12,633 bases of DNA from Bacteroidota bacterium (GCA_023391895.1 JAEWAC010000280.1:1-12633), one strand, 5' to 3'; shown: positions 1-6,239, counted from the first letter of the stretch. Notes: generated by a model from the sequence alone, not told the origin. Translations and numbers: made by a program.

Positions 1-199
1 GGGTTGGTAAAAAAAAACCATCAGCTCCAAAGACAAACGACTGGTAGACGTCACCATCACCGAGCGGGGACAAAAGCTATTGAAGAAGCTGGATATGGAA
101 TCGGACCAGATGGATGCTGTTATGAATAACCTGAGTGAAAAAGATGCAGAAATGTTAAGTCTGTTGTTGGACAAGCTGCGGACAAACGGAAAACACTAA
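1..199 (+). pseudogene. MarR-family transcriptional regulator, C-terminal part, frame broken at a poly-A run
   Basis: The frame ending in TAA at 197-199 encodes a typical MarR tail: a wing segment reading SSKDKRLVDVTITERGQKLL, then a C-terminal dimerisation helix ending LLDKLRTNGKH. MarR proteins are winged-helix DNA-binding dimers, usually local repressors. In this frame a stop (TAA) lies at 8-10, just before a run of nine A (9-17). The frame entering the window reads GLVKK, which is what a MarR protein normally has just before the wing. Removing one A would join GLVKK to TISSKDKR in one frame. So the gene is frameshifted here, is read through slippage, or carries a sequencing error. The stop is 25 bases before the next start, suggesting co-transcription. 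Family assignment is fairly sure; the pseudogene status is not. Confidence 0.6.
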
Positions 200-224
200 C
201 TTGCCTTCCTGTAAAGGCAACCCC

Positions 225-1466
225 ATGAAAAAATCATTGTCCGTCGTTTTCCTTTCCTTTTTTACCGTTATTTCTTTTGCGCAACAGGCACCCGTTTACG
301 AGTTCCGGGGCGTGTGGATGGCCACCGTTGATAACATTGACTGGCCCCTGCGCAACCAGTACCATCCCGATTTGCAAAAAGCAGAATACATCCGCCAGCT
401 GGATATGCACCAGCGCAATGGCATGAACGCCATCATTGGCCAGGTGCGGCCGGCCGCCGATGCGTTTTACCCTTCGCCTTTTGAGCCGTGGAGCCAGTGG
501 CTCACCGGTGTGCAGGGCAAGGCTCCTTCGCCTTATTACGATCCGCTCCAGTTTATGGTGGAAGAAGCCTACAAGCGGGGATTTGAGTTTCATGCCTGGC
601 TCAATCCCTACCGGGCCAACTTCAGCATCGGCAAAGCCTCTATAGCCCCTAACCATATTACCCGCCTGTACCCCGAGTGGTTTTTGGAGTATGGCGGCAA
701 GCTGTATTTCGATCCCGGAAACAAAGAGGCGCAACAATGGGTGGTCAACGTAGTGCGGGATATTGTGCACCGCTACGATGTGGACGCCATTCATATGGAC
801 GATTATTTTTACCCGTACCGCATTGCCGGCAAAGAATTTCCCGATACGGCTTCTTACCGCAAGTACGGCAACGGCATGGACAAGGAAGACTGGCGCCGCA
901 GCAATACCGATTCCATCATTGTGATGCTGAACCGGGCCATCAAGGCAGAAAAGCCGTGGTGCAAATTTGGCATTTCGCCATTTGGTGTGTGGCGCAACCA
1001 GGATAAAGACCCGATGGGCAGTCCTACCCGGGGCGGCCAAACCAACTATGACGATTTGTATGCCGATGTGATCCTGTGGATGGAAATGGGCTGGATCGAT
1101 TACCTGACCCCACAACTGTACTGGGAGCGGGGCCACAAGCTGGTGGCCTATGAAACCCTGATTGACTGGTGGAGCAAACATACCTACGGACGGCACATGT
1201 ACATTGGTCATGGCATTTACCGGGCACTGGAGAAAAACAGCAAGGCCTGGCACAATCCCAACGAGCTGCCGCGCCAGATTGAGTTGCTGCGCACCTATCC
1301 CAACATCCAGGGCAGTGCCTACTTCAGCAGCAAAACCTTTTATCAAAACCCCAATGGCTGGAACGACTCGCTGCGCAACAATTATTATAAAACACCGGCC
1401 CTGATACCGCCGATGGACTGGTTGCCTGCCAAGCCGGTAACCAACCAGAGCACAATCAATCCTTAA
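225..1466 (+). CDS. secreted GHL10-family (DUF187) glycoside hydrolase-like protein
   Basis: Probable exported hydrolase of the GHL10 family (YngK-like, TIM-barrel), presumed to act on glycans in the periplasm or outside; the substrate is unknown. I choose ATG 225 (413 aa) over the in-frame TTG at 201 because it begins a clean signal peptide: MKK, a hydrophobic core, then SFA before QQ (cleavage near residue 19). The domain starts with the family hallmark EFRGVWMATVDNIDWP at about 26-41. Other typical segments are QVRPAADAFYPS (73-84), FHAWLNPYR (122-130) and the acidic barrel-strand motif DAIHMDDYFYPY (187-198), a likely active-site area. The family's core fills most of the protein, with no extra C-terminal domain. 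It follows the MarR remnant by 25 bases and ends at a strong terminator, so the two may form one transcription unit. Family is confident; enzymatic activity is inferred. Confidence 0.88.
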   Translation: MKKSLSVVFLSFFTVISFAQQAPVYEFRGVWMATVDNIDWPLRNQYHPDLQKAEYIRQLDMHQRNGMNAIIGQVRPAADAFYPSPFEPWSQWLTGVQGKAPSPYYDPLQFMVEEAYKRGFEFHAWLNPYRANFSIGKASIAPNHITRLYPEWFLEYGGKLYFDPGNKEAQQWVVNVVRDIVHRYDVDAIHMDDYFYPYRIAGKEFPDTASYRKYGNGMDKEDWRRSNTDSIIVMLNRAIKAEKPWCKFGISPFGVWRNQDKDPMGSPTRGGQTNYDDLYADVILWMEMGWIDYLTPQLYWERGHKLVAYETLIDWWSKHTYGRHMYIGHGIYRALEKNSKAWHNPNELPRQIELLRTYPNIQGSAYFSSKTFYQNPNGWNDSLRNNYYKTPALIPPMDWLPAKPVTNQSTINP

Positions 1467-1497
1467 CAACTCTAAATCATAATTAAGGCTGTTGTAC

Positions 1498-1545
1498 AAA
1501 AACGCAACCGTTCCTGTAGTGATACAGGGCTGTTGCGTTTTTTTA
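1498..1545 (+). terminator. rho-independent terminator after the GHL10 gene
   Basis: Two nested perfect arms: AACGCAAC (1501-1508) with GTTGCGTT (1532-1539), and inside them CCTGTA (1513-1518) with TACAGG (1523-1528) around a four-base loop. A run of T follows (1538-1544). The A-rich base upstream could let it work in both directions. Confidence 0.85.
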
Positions 1546-1561
1546 TTAAAAAAATATTTTA

Positions 1562-1597
1562 ATAGATATTGTCTATCAACGAATAGAGAAATTCAAT
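1562..1597 (+). promoter_or_regulatory. candidate OxyR-type operator upstream of ahpC
   Basis: The four-element OxyR pattern is ATAG-N7-CTAT-N7-ATAG-N7-CTAT. Here I see ATAG (1562-1565), N7, CTAT (1573-1576), N6, ATAG (1583-1586), N7, CAAT (1594-1597). The first half is an inverted repeat, ATAGA and TCTAT with five bases between. It ends against the putative -33 element, the place expected for an activator. OxyR control of ahp genes is known in Bacteroides. The region is AT-rich, one spacing is short by one and one element has a mismatch, so this is tentative. Confidence 0.4.
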
Positions 1598-1627
1598 TGT
1601 ATTGATAAGGTTTGTGCCCGACCTTTG
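1596..1627 (+). promoter_or_regulatory. candidate Bacteroidota-type promoter of ahpC
   Basis: ATTG at 1596-1599, then 20 bases, then GACCTTTG at 1620-1627. This fits the Bacteroidota pattern TTTG-N19-21-TAnnTTTG with one mismatch in the -33 element and two in the -7 element. It would give a leader of roughly 20-25 bases before the ATG at 1655. Confidence 0.45.
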
Positions 1628-1654
1628 CACCTCGAAAAAACAGATCATACCAAT

Positions 1655-2209
1655 ATGAAGAATTTAGTTTTATCCATTGGCTCTGCATTCCCCAACTTTG
1701 AAAAGAAAGCCGTGGTATCTATTGAAAAAGGTAAAGAGTTTTACGACCTGACTTATGAAGAAATCAAAAACTCCGGTAAATGGATGGTGATGTTCTGGTG
1801 GCCGAAAGACTTTACGTTTGTTTGTCCTACAGAGATCGCCGAGTTCAACAACAACTACCAGGACTTTGCTGACCGTGATGCCGTACTGGTAGGTGCTTCT
1901 ACCGACAGCGAGTTTGTACACGCTGCCTGGAGAAGAGATCACGAAGACCTGCGCAACCTGCAGTTCCCCATGCTGGCCGATACTTCCAAATCGCTGGCGG
2001 AAGAACTGGGCATTTTGGAAAGCAACGAAAAAATTGCTTACCGTGCTACCTTCATTGTAGACCCGCAGGGTATTGTACGCTGGGTGTCTTTGTACGACCT
2101 GAACGTAGGCCGCAGCGTAAAAGAAGTATTGCGTGTGTTGGATGCTTTGCAAACTGACGAGTTGTGTCCGTGCAACTGGCAGAAAGGCGAAGCTACTTTG
2201 AGTGCATAA
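1655..2209 (+). CDS. ahpC: peroxiredoxin, AhpC/Prx1-type alkyl hydroperoxide reductase
   Basis: Cytoplasmic thiol peroxidase that reduces hydrogen peroxide and organic hydroperoxides. The start is ATG 1655 (184 aa); the in-frame TTG at 1625 lies inside the likely -7 promoter element and is rejected. The thioredoxin-fold core carries the peroxidatic motif FTFVCPTE with Cys57, followed by GASTDSEFVHAAWR. The C-terminus has ELCPCNW with Cys171 and Cys173. A C-terminal CxC in this position resembles Mycobacterium tuberculosis AhpC (Cys61, Cys174, Cys176), which is recycled by AhpD rather than AhpF. The next gene is AhpD-like with a CxxC, which agrees. It sits between a terminator upstream and a hairpin downstream, so it can be transcribed strongly on its own. 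Family is near certain; the AhpD dependence is inferred from cysteine layout and neighbourhood. Confidence 0.95.
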   Translation: MKNLVLSIGSAFPNFEKKAVVSIEKGKEFYDLTYEEIKNSGKWMVMFWWPKDFTFVCPTEIAEFNNNYQDFADRDAVLVGASTDSEFVHAAWRRDHEDLRNLQFPMLADTSKSLAEELGILESNEKIAYRATFIVDPQGIVRWVSLYDLNVGRSVKEVLRVLDALQTDELCPCNWQKGEATLSA

Positions 2210-2225
2210 GAATCATTAGTACACT

Positions 2226-2257
2226 AAGGTCCGGCCACTCGGCCGGACTTTTTTTAA
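2226..2257 (+). terminator. hairpin plus T-run between ahpC and ahpD
   Basis: Perfect GC-rich stem GTCCGGCC (2229-2236) with GGCCGGAC (2241-2248) and loop ACTC. It extends through A-T pairs (one G-T) to about 2226/2251 and is followed by T at 2249-2255. It has the form of a rho-independent terminator, only 12 bases ahead of the ahpD ATG. It probably lowers expression of ahpD relative to ahpC by partial termination. Confidence 0.85.
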
Positions 2258-2268
2258 AATCATCAATC

Positions 2269-2862
2269 ATGTTATTTGGAAATACGACCACTGTAGATAA
2301 TGCTACGGCCCTGCTGGCCGACTTAGGTATAGGTGCGGAGCACGTGTCTCCCTCTTTGAAAACGCTGGCGGATACCGATGCCCGTTATTTAAGAGATTTA
2401 AAGATCAACGTTACCAATGCCCTGAACGCAGAAAGCCTGGGTAAGAAAGACGCTTACCTGATGGCCCTGGCCGTGGCGGTGAACGAAAAGGTAGCCGTGC
2501 TGCAGGAAGCTTTTGAAAAAAGCAGCCGCGAGCATGGCGCTACTGATAAGGAAATTGCGGAAGCCATCAGCTGTACCTCGCTGATGAACGCCAACAACGT
2601 GTATTACCGTTTCCGTCATTTTATGAACGAGGAGTTTTACAACACGGCACAGGCGGGTATCCGTATGGGCATTATGGCCAACCCGGTTTTGGGCAAAGAG
2701 CTGTTTGAGCTGATCAGCCTGGTGGTGAGTGCCCTCAACGGTTGTGAAATGTGTGTGACCTCGCACGAAAAAAACCTGATTAACCACGGTGCCGCCAAAC
2801 AACGCATTCATGATGCGGTGCGCCTGGGCGCTGTGGTCAAAAGCCTGGCCGTGCTGTTGTAA
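2269..2862 (+). CDS. ahpD: AhpD-type alkylhydroperoxidase / carboxymuconolactone decarboxylase-like protein
   Basis: All-helical AhpD-fold disulfide reductase expected to regenerate AhpC in the cytosol. ATG 2269 gives 197 aa; an upstream extension would run through the hairpin and into ahpC, so I reject it. The redox motif is CEMCVTSHEKN: Cys159, Cys162 and His166. Glu147, twelve residues before Cys159, fits the conserved Glu of the proton relay (M. tuberculosis AhpD Glu118, Cys130, Cys133, His137). The second relay histidine (His132 there) appears to be Met161 here. The N-terminal half (LGIGAEHVSPSLKTLADTD, then a helical region with MALAVAVNEK) fits the two-lobed family layout. It is about 20 residues longer than the mycobacterial protein. 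The name ahpD rests on motif and context, since the CMD superfamily is broad. Confidence 0.85.
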   Translation: MLFGNTTTVDNATALLADLGIGAEHVSPSLKTLADTDARYLRDLKINVTNALNAESLGKKDAYLMALAVAVNEKVAVLQEAFEKSSREHGATDKEIAEAISCTSLMNANNVYYRFRHFMNEEFYNTAQAGIRMGIMANPVLGKELFELISLVVSALNGCEMCVTSHEKNLINHGAAKQRIHDAVRLGAVVKSLAVLL

Positions 2863-2883
2863 GCAGTAAATAAATAGGTTTTT

Positions 2884-2920
2884 AAAAAAGGCTTTAGCGG
2901 TTCGGCTAAGGCCTTTTTTG
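2884..2920 (+). terminator. terminator after ahpD
   Basis: Arms AAAAAAGGC-TTTAGC (2884-2898) and GCTAA-GGCCTTTTTT (2905-2919) pair around a short GGTTCG-type loop with minor bulging. The U-tract follows directly. It closes the ahpC-ahpD unit 21 bases after the ahpD stop. Confidence 0.85.
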
Positions 2921-3011
2921 TGGCCCCTCTCGGTGGAGCGGGAGGCTGGGCGGTTGAATTCATTTCAACTTTAGTTGACAATTGATAGATGACAGTTGAC
3001 AGCAGTGAACT

Positions 3012-3043
3012 GCTTCAAAAGTCCATATCGGTTTTAAAGAAGC
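3012..3043. repeat. palindromic pair of the CTTC-AAAA-CCATAT motif
   Basis: GCTTCAAAAGTCCATAT (3012-3028) faces GGTTTTAAAGAAGC (3030-3043). The outer GCTTC and GAAGC are exact complements and AAAA/TTTT pair with a small offset. It is one of the clearest full palindromic units of the dispersed motif. Confidence 0.6.
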
Positions 3044-3086
3044 TATCTGCACTTAAAGCCATTCCAATAAACAAGGAACCCTCCCG

Positions 3087-3120
3087 CCTGTCATGCTGAA
3101 CTTGTTTCGGCATCTCCTGC
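3087..3120 (+). repeat. 34-base hairpin repeat, copy 1
   Basis: Begins CCTGTCATG and ends CATCTCCTGC. The core is ATGCTGAA - CTTGT - TTCGGCAT, an 8-base stem with one T-G wobble. It differs from copy 2 (opposite strand, 3254-3287) by a single base. Confidence 0.85.
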
Positions 3121-3186
3121 ACCTTCAAATATCTTTTTTCTTGGTGCTCCTTGATGCCTTCGTGCCTTGGTGGCCCGATAGCAACT

Positions 3187-3254
3187 CTTTCAAAAACCCA
3201 TATACCCTTATCTGAAAGCTTGATGTTGATCCAGTTCTTTAAAAGTCCTTATGG
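3187..3254 (+). repeat. two copies of the AAAACCCATATA-type motif
   Basis: CTTTCAAAAACCCATATA (3187-3204) and TTCTTTAAAAGTCCTTATGG (3235-3254) are in the same orientation. The second runs directly into copy 2 of the 34-base hairpin repeat, so the two repeat types are physically joined here. Confidence 0.55.
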
Positions 3255-3287
3255 CAGGAGATGCCGAAACAAGTTCGGCATGACAGG
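3254..3287 (-). repeat. 34-base hairpin repeat, copy 2 (inverted)
   Basis: Reads GCAGGAGATGCCGAA - ACAAG - TTCGGCATGACAGG on the + strand. The 8-base stem ATGCCGAA/TTCGGCAT is perfect. On the minus strand it matches copy 1 at 33 of 34 bases. Confidence 0.85.
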
Positions 3288-3390
3288 TGAAAGGTGTTAT
3301 GTAATGCAAAGCCTCTGATCAGGTAAAATCTGTGCAATCTGTGATCCTAACTCGTGAACAAGTGAAACCGTGAACTCGAGAACCTTAAAC

Positions 3391-3666
3391 TTATTCCACC
3401 CTCCGGCTGTTGGGTTTTTGTTCCAGGTAATCGACGTAAGCTTTGGAACCCAGTCGGATAAACAGGGGTAGGCGTAGCTGCTGCTGTAGCTGGCTTTCTT
3501 TTTTGCAAATAATACCAAGGTGTTGATTGTAGAAATTTCGCGGCAAAACCGGCATCAAACGGGTAGGGGGTTGACGGTCTGCCTCTAGTGGAAAGCCTTG
3601 CTGTGCATAGGTTTTAAAAGAAAGAGAAAGGAGAATTAACAGAACACCAAGGATTGACCGGCCCAT
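3391..3666 (-). CDS. small secreted protein of unknown function
   Basis: A 91-aa protein starting at ATG (3666-3664). It has a good signal peptide: MGRS, the hydrophobic stretch ILGVLLILLSLSF, then TYA before QQ (cleavage near residue 21). The mature part is about 70 aa and basic. It contains LPRNFYNQHLGIICKKE (about 41-57) with a single cysteine, then PLFIRLGSKAYVDYLEQKP (67-85). From memory, similar small exported proteins with a FY..HLG..CKKE and LRFRLGS..YVDYLEGK layout recur in Chitinophagaceae, usually without a name. It is transcribed divergently from rpoN, with 79 bases between the two starts. No catalytic motif is recognised. A real gene is likely because of the signal peptide and patterned sequence; the function is unknown. 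Confidence 0.7.
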   Translation of the reverse strand: MGRSILGVLLILLSLSFKTYAQQGFPLEADRQPPTRLMPVLPRNFYNQHLGIICKKESQLQQQLRLPLFIRLGSKAYVDYLEQKPNSRRVE

Positions 3667-3745
3667 GGTTTAATATTTGATGTAAATTTACGGCTCGATT
3701 TTTGATGAACCCGGCGAATTTTTTTGCCGCAACGAAACCAAGTAC

Positions 3746-5236
3746 ATGAGCCTAAACCAGAGTTTACAACAGAAACTATTACAAAAGCTATCACCCCAGC
3801 AAATTCAGCTGATGAAATTGCTGCAGGTGCCTACTGCCATACTGGACGAACGGATCAAAGAGGAACTGGAAGAAAACCCGGCTCTGGAACTTTCTGAGGA
3901 AGGACACGAAGACACGTACGATGAAACCAAGGACGAATTTACCGAGACGACAGCGGATGAATACGAAAGCGAAAGCAGCGAGGAAGATCCTTACGACAAT
4001 ATTGATATAGCCGATTATGTGCAGGATGGCGATGACGACATAGCCGATTATAAACTGCGCGACGACAACTATGGCGAGCAGGAAGAAAAGCAGACCATGC
4101 CCTATAAAGTGGAAACCTCCTTTTACGAATTGCTGGAGGCCCAGCTGGGCATGTTGAAACTGGACGACCAGGATTATAAAATTGCCGAACAGATCATCGG
4201 CTCCATTGATGAAGACGGCTACCTGCGTCGCGAAACATCGGCTATTGTGGACGACCTGGCGTTTCGCCAGAATATCATGACCACCGACGAACACGTGGAG
4301 GAACTGATCAAGCGGATTCAGCACTTTGACCCGCCGGGCGTGGGTGCCCGCACCCTGCAGGAGTGCCTGCTGCTGCAGCTGATGCGCCAGAAAGAAGAAG
4401 GAAAGGAGGTGGATACTGCCATCCAGGCGCTGACCAAGTACTTTGACGAGTTTACCAAAAAGCACTACGAAAAAATACAGCGGGGCCTCAACCTGAGCGA
4501 CGACGAGCTGAAGGAAGTGATGGTGCAGATCACCCGGCTAAACCCCAAACCCGGCGGCAACGTGGGCGAGGTGAACAAAGCCGAAAGCTACGTGGTGCCC
4601 GACTTTTTTATCTTTAATAACGGCGGCAAGCTGGAGCTGACGCTTAATTCCAAAAACGCACCGGAGCTGCGCATATCCGAAGGTTACCGCGACATGCTGA
4701 AGGAGTACGACCGCGGCGCTAAAAAAGACCGTCGCCAGAAAGAAGCCGTGTTGTTCATCAAGCAAAAGATCGATGCGGCCAAGTGGTTTATTGATGCCAT
4801 CAAGCAGCGCCAGCATACTCTGCTCAGCACCATGACGGCCATTATGAACCATCAGCACGAGTTCTTTTTAACCGGCGACGAAACCACGCTGAAGCCCATG
4901 ATCCTCAAAGATATTGCGGAAAAAACCGGGCTGGATATTTCTACCGTGAGCCGGGTAGCCAACAGCAAGTTTGTGCAAACGGAATTTGGTACCTACCGCC
5001 TGAAATTTTTCTTTAGCGAGTCGCTGACCACCGACAGCGGGGAAGAAGTGTCTACCCGCGAGGTAAAAAAGATCCTGAGCGATCTGATCGAAGGCGAAAA
5101 CAAGAAAAAACCTTTGAGTGATGAGCGGCTGACGGAGCTACTTCAGGAAAAAGGCTATAATATTGCCCGCAGAACCGTGGCCAAATACCGGGAGCAATTG
5201 AACATTCCGGTGGCGCGGTTGCGCAAAGAGTTATGA
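3746..5236 (+). CDS. rpoN: RNA polymerase sigma-54 factor
   Basis: Sigma-54 directs RNA polymerase to -24/-12 promoters and opens DNA only with an AAA+ enhancer-binding activator. ATG 3746 gives 496 aa, a usual length. Region I (about 1-50) is the Gln- and Leu-rich activator-interacting part: MSLNQSLQQKLLQKLSPQQIQLMKLLQVP and then ENPALE. Region II (about 48-118) is a long, very acidic linker rich in D and E. The core-binding domain follows, with the segment HFDPPGVGARTLQECLLLQL. A helix-turn-helix, LKDIAEKTGLDISTVSRV, lies near 387-404. The RpoN box that reads the -24 element, ARRTVAKYR, is intact at 474-482. All domains are present, so it should be functional. Its stop overlaps the start of the next gene (ATGA), suggesting translational coupling with the PAP2-like protein. 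Confidence 0.97.
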   Translation: MSLNQSLQQKLLQKLSPQQIQLMKLLQVPTAILDERIKEELEENPALELSEEGHEDTYDETKDEFTETTADEYESESSEEDPYDNIDIADYVQDGDDDIADYKLRDDNYGEQEEKQTMPYKVETSFYELLEAQLGMLKLDDQDYKIAEQIIGSIDEDGYLRRETSAIVDDLAFRQNIMTTDEHVEELIKRIQHFDPPGVGARTLQECLLLQLMRQKEEGKEVDTAIQALTKYFDEFTKKHYEKIQRGLNLSDDELKEVMVQITRLNPKPGGNVGEVNKAESYVVPDFFIFNNGGKLELTLNSKNAPELRISEGYRDMLKEYDRGAKKDRRQKEAVLFIKQKIDAAKWFIDAIKQRQHTLLSTMTAIMNHQHEFFLTGDETTLKPMILKDIAEKTGLDISTVSRVANSKFVQTEFGTYRLKFFFSESLTTDSGEEVSTREVKKILSDLIEGENKKKPLSDERLTELLQEKGYNIARRTVAKYREQLNIPVARLRKEL

Positions 5237-5913
5237 GCCTGATTATGACATCCACCCATCCACACCCGGCTGCGGCTGAAGAAAAGCCCTTTCACCCGGC
5301 TGTTCGTATGGCGGCCAAGGTGATTTCATTTGTTTTTCACCCGCTGTTTATACCGGTTTATGTATCGTGGTTTTTAATTTATATCAATCCCATTTTTCCG
5401 GCTTTTACCGCTTGGGATAAAACCATCCTGCTCATCCGGTTTGTGGTGATGTACACGGTTTTTCCGCTGGCTACTATTTTACTGGCCAAGGGCCTGGGCT
5501 TTGTACAGTCCATTTATTTAAAAACCCAAAAGGACCGCATTATACCGTACGTGGCCTGTGGCCTGTATTACTTTTGGATGTGGTATACCCTGCGCAACCA
5601 GCCGCAGTTTCCCAAAGAAGTGGTGCTGTTTACCCTGGCTATATTTTTGGCGTCCAGTGGCGGCATCATCGTCAATAGCTACATGAAGGTGAGCATGCAT
5701 GCCTTGGCCGTGGGCGTGATGGTGACCTTTATTATTTTGATGGCTTTTTTATCGCCGGCCAGTTTTGGTTTTTACATAGCCATAGCGCTGCTGGTAACCG
5801 GTATGGTCTGCACGGCCCGCCTGGTGAATTTCGACCACCATCCGTTGGAAATTTATGCCGGTTTGTTTGTAGGGGTGCTGGCGCAGCTGATTGCATACCA
5901 GGTAATGTACTAA
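5233..5913 (+). CDS. PAP2-like (phosphatidic acid phosphatase superfamily) integral membrane protein
   Basis: A 226-aa polytopic membrane protein with about six hydrophobic segments after a short soluble N-terminus. The ATG at 5233 overlaps the rpoN stop; ATG 5245 (residue 5) is an alternative. Spaced motifs recall the PAP2 phosphatase signature. K..KDRIIP (97-105) stands for KX6RP. SMH (154-156) stands for PSGH. ARLVNFDHHPLE (195-206) stands for SRX5HX3D, with Arg196, His202 and Glu206 at the canonical spacing but Ser to Ala and Asp to Glu. PAP2 enzymes remove phosphate from lipid phosphates such as undecaprenyl pyrophosphate. The altered motifs mean activity is uncertain. Such divergent PAP2-like proteins seem common in Bacteroidota. 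It could also be a membrane protein of unrelated function. It shares a transcript with rpoN. Confidence 0.62.
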   Translation: MSLIMTSTHPHPAAAEEKPFHPAVRMAAKVISFVFHPLFIPVYVSWFLIYINPIFPAFTAWDKTILLIRFVVMYTVFPLATILLAKGLGFVQSIYLKTQKDRIIPYVACGLYYFWMWYTLRNQPQFPKEVVLFTLAIFLASSGGIIVNSYMKVSMHALAVGVMVTFIILMAFLSPASFGFYIAIALLVTGMVCTARLVNFDHHPLEIYAGLFVGVLAQLIAYQVMY

Positions 5914-5976
5914 GCGGCAGGGCCACTATTCAGCTTTTGTTGCGTCGCACTCTTGTGCTGTAGGTTCTTTGCGCAA

Positions 5977-6040
5977 CTTCTTTAAAAGCCTATAGGGCTA
6001 TTTGATCTTTTTCGTTTTCCCATATAGGGTTTTAAAGAAA
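5977..6040. repeat. inverted pair of the AAAACCCATATA-type motif
   Basis: CTTCTTTAAAAGCCTATAGG (5977-5996) faces CCCATATAGGGTTTTAAAG (6019-6037), with 22 bases between. The arms match at most positions after reverse complementation. Each arm also has its own small palindrome around TATA. Confidence 0.65.
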
Positions 6041-6092
6041 TTGTAACGACTCTCGCCCAACAGCCTGTTGGTTATCCTATAGCTTCTCACCA

Positions 6093-6125
6093 CTGTCATG
6101 CTGAACTTGTTTCAGCATCTCCTGC
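6093..6125 (+). repeat. 34-base hairpin repeat, copy 3
   Basis: Same orientation as copy 1, one base different over the shared CTGTCATG...CTCCTGC span. The core is ATGCTGAA - CTTGT - TTCAGCAT, a perfect 8-base stem. It is followed after three bases by a copy of the short AAAACCCATATA motif. Confidence 0.85.
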
Positions 6126-6128
6126 TAG

Positions 6129-6172
6129 CTTCTTCAAAAACCCATATAGTAACTTCTTCAAAACTCTATATG
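6129..6172 (+). repeat. tandem copies of the CTTCTTC-AAAA-CCATATA motif
   Basis: CTTCTTCAAAAACCCATATA (6129-6148) and CTTCTTCAAAACTCTATATG (6153-6172) are direct repeats four bases apart. An inverted partner, ATATGGAGTTTTGAAGAAG, lies at 6351-6369 and matches the second copy closely. Confidence 0.7.
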
Positions 6173-6207
6173 ATTATTTGCTGTACTCCGGTAGGTAGCG
6201 CTTCTTA

Positions 6208-6239
6208 CTTTTTCTCCCCGAAAAAGGGGAGCAAAAAGT
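6208..6239. repeat. hairpin with C-rich/G-rich stem
   Basis: ACTTTTTCTCCCC (6208-6220) pairs with GGGGAGCAAAAAGT (6226-6239) around the loop GAAAA, with one bulged C. The flanking T-run and A-run would make it terminator-like on either strand, but no gene ends here. It is more likely another intergenic repeat than an active terminator. Confidence 0.55.

Larger units (their letters stand above)
2920..3390. other. gene-free stretch holding several repeat fragments
   Basis: No credible coding region is visible. It contains two inverted copies of a 34-base hairpin repeat (3087-3120 and 3254-3287) and three or four copies of the short AAAACCCATATA-type motif. A spaced direct repeat of GTTGACA occurs at 2974-2980 and 2995-3001. 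There are also stretches such as CCTTCGTGCCTTGGTGG (3159-3175) and TCTGTGCAATCTGTG (3328-3342), which from memory resemble fragments repeated between genes in many Bacteroidota. It appears to be a gathering place for intergenic repeats. Confidence 0.7.

Noticed and set aside
234..1499. Long minus-strand open frame opposite the GHL10 gene
   Set aside because: It mirrors the codon structure of a clear family member on the + strand, and its own sequence has no recognisable domain.
2974..3001. Direct repeat of GTTGACA with 14 bases between copies
   Set aside because: Only seven bases and within repeat debris; not enough to call replication iterons or an operator.
3297..3518. Minus-strand open frame overlapping the small secreted protein
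   Set aside because: The alternative frame at 3391-3666 has a signal peptide and a patterned core; this one runs into repeat DNA.
3682..3691. Perfect palindrome GTAAATTTAC between the small secreted gene and rpoN
   Set aside because: Ten AT-rich bases are easily found by chance, and nothing else supports an operator.
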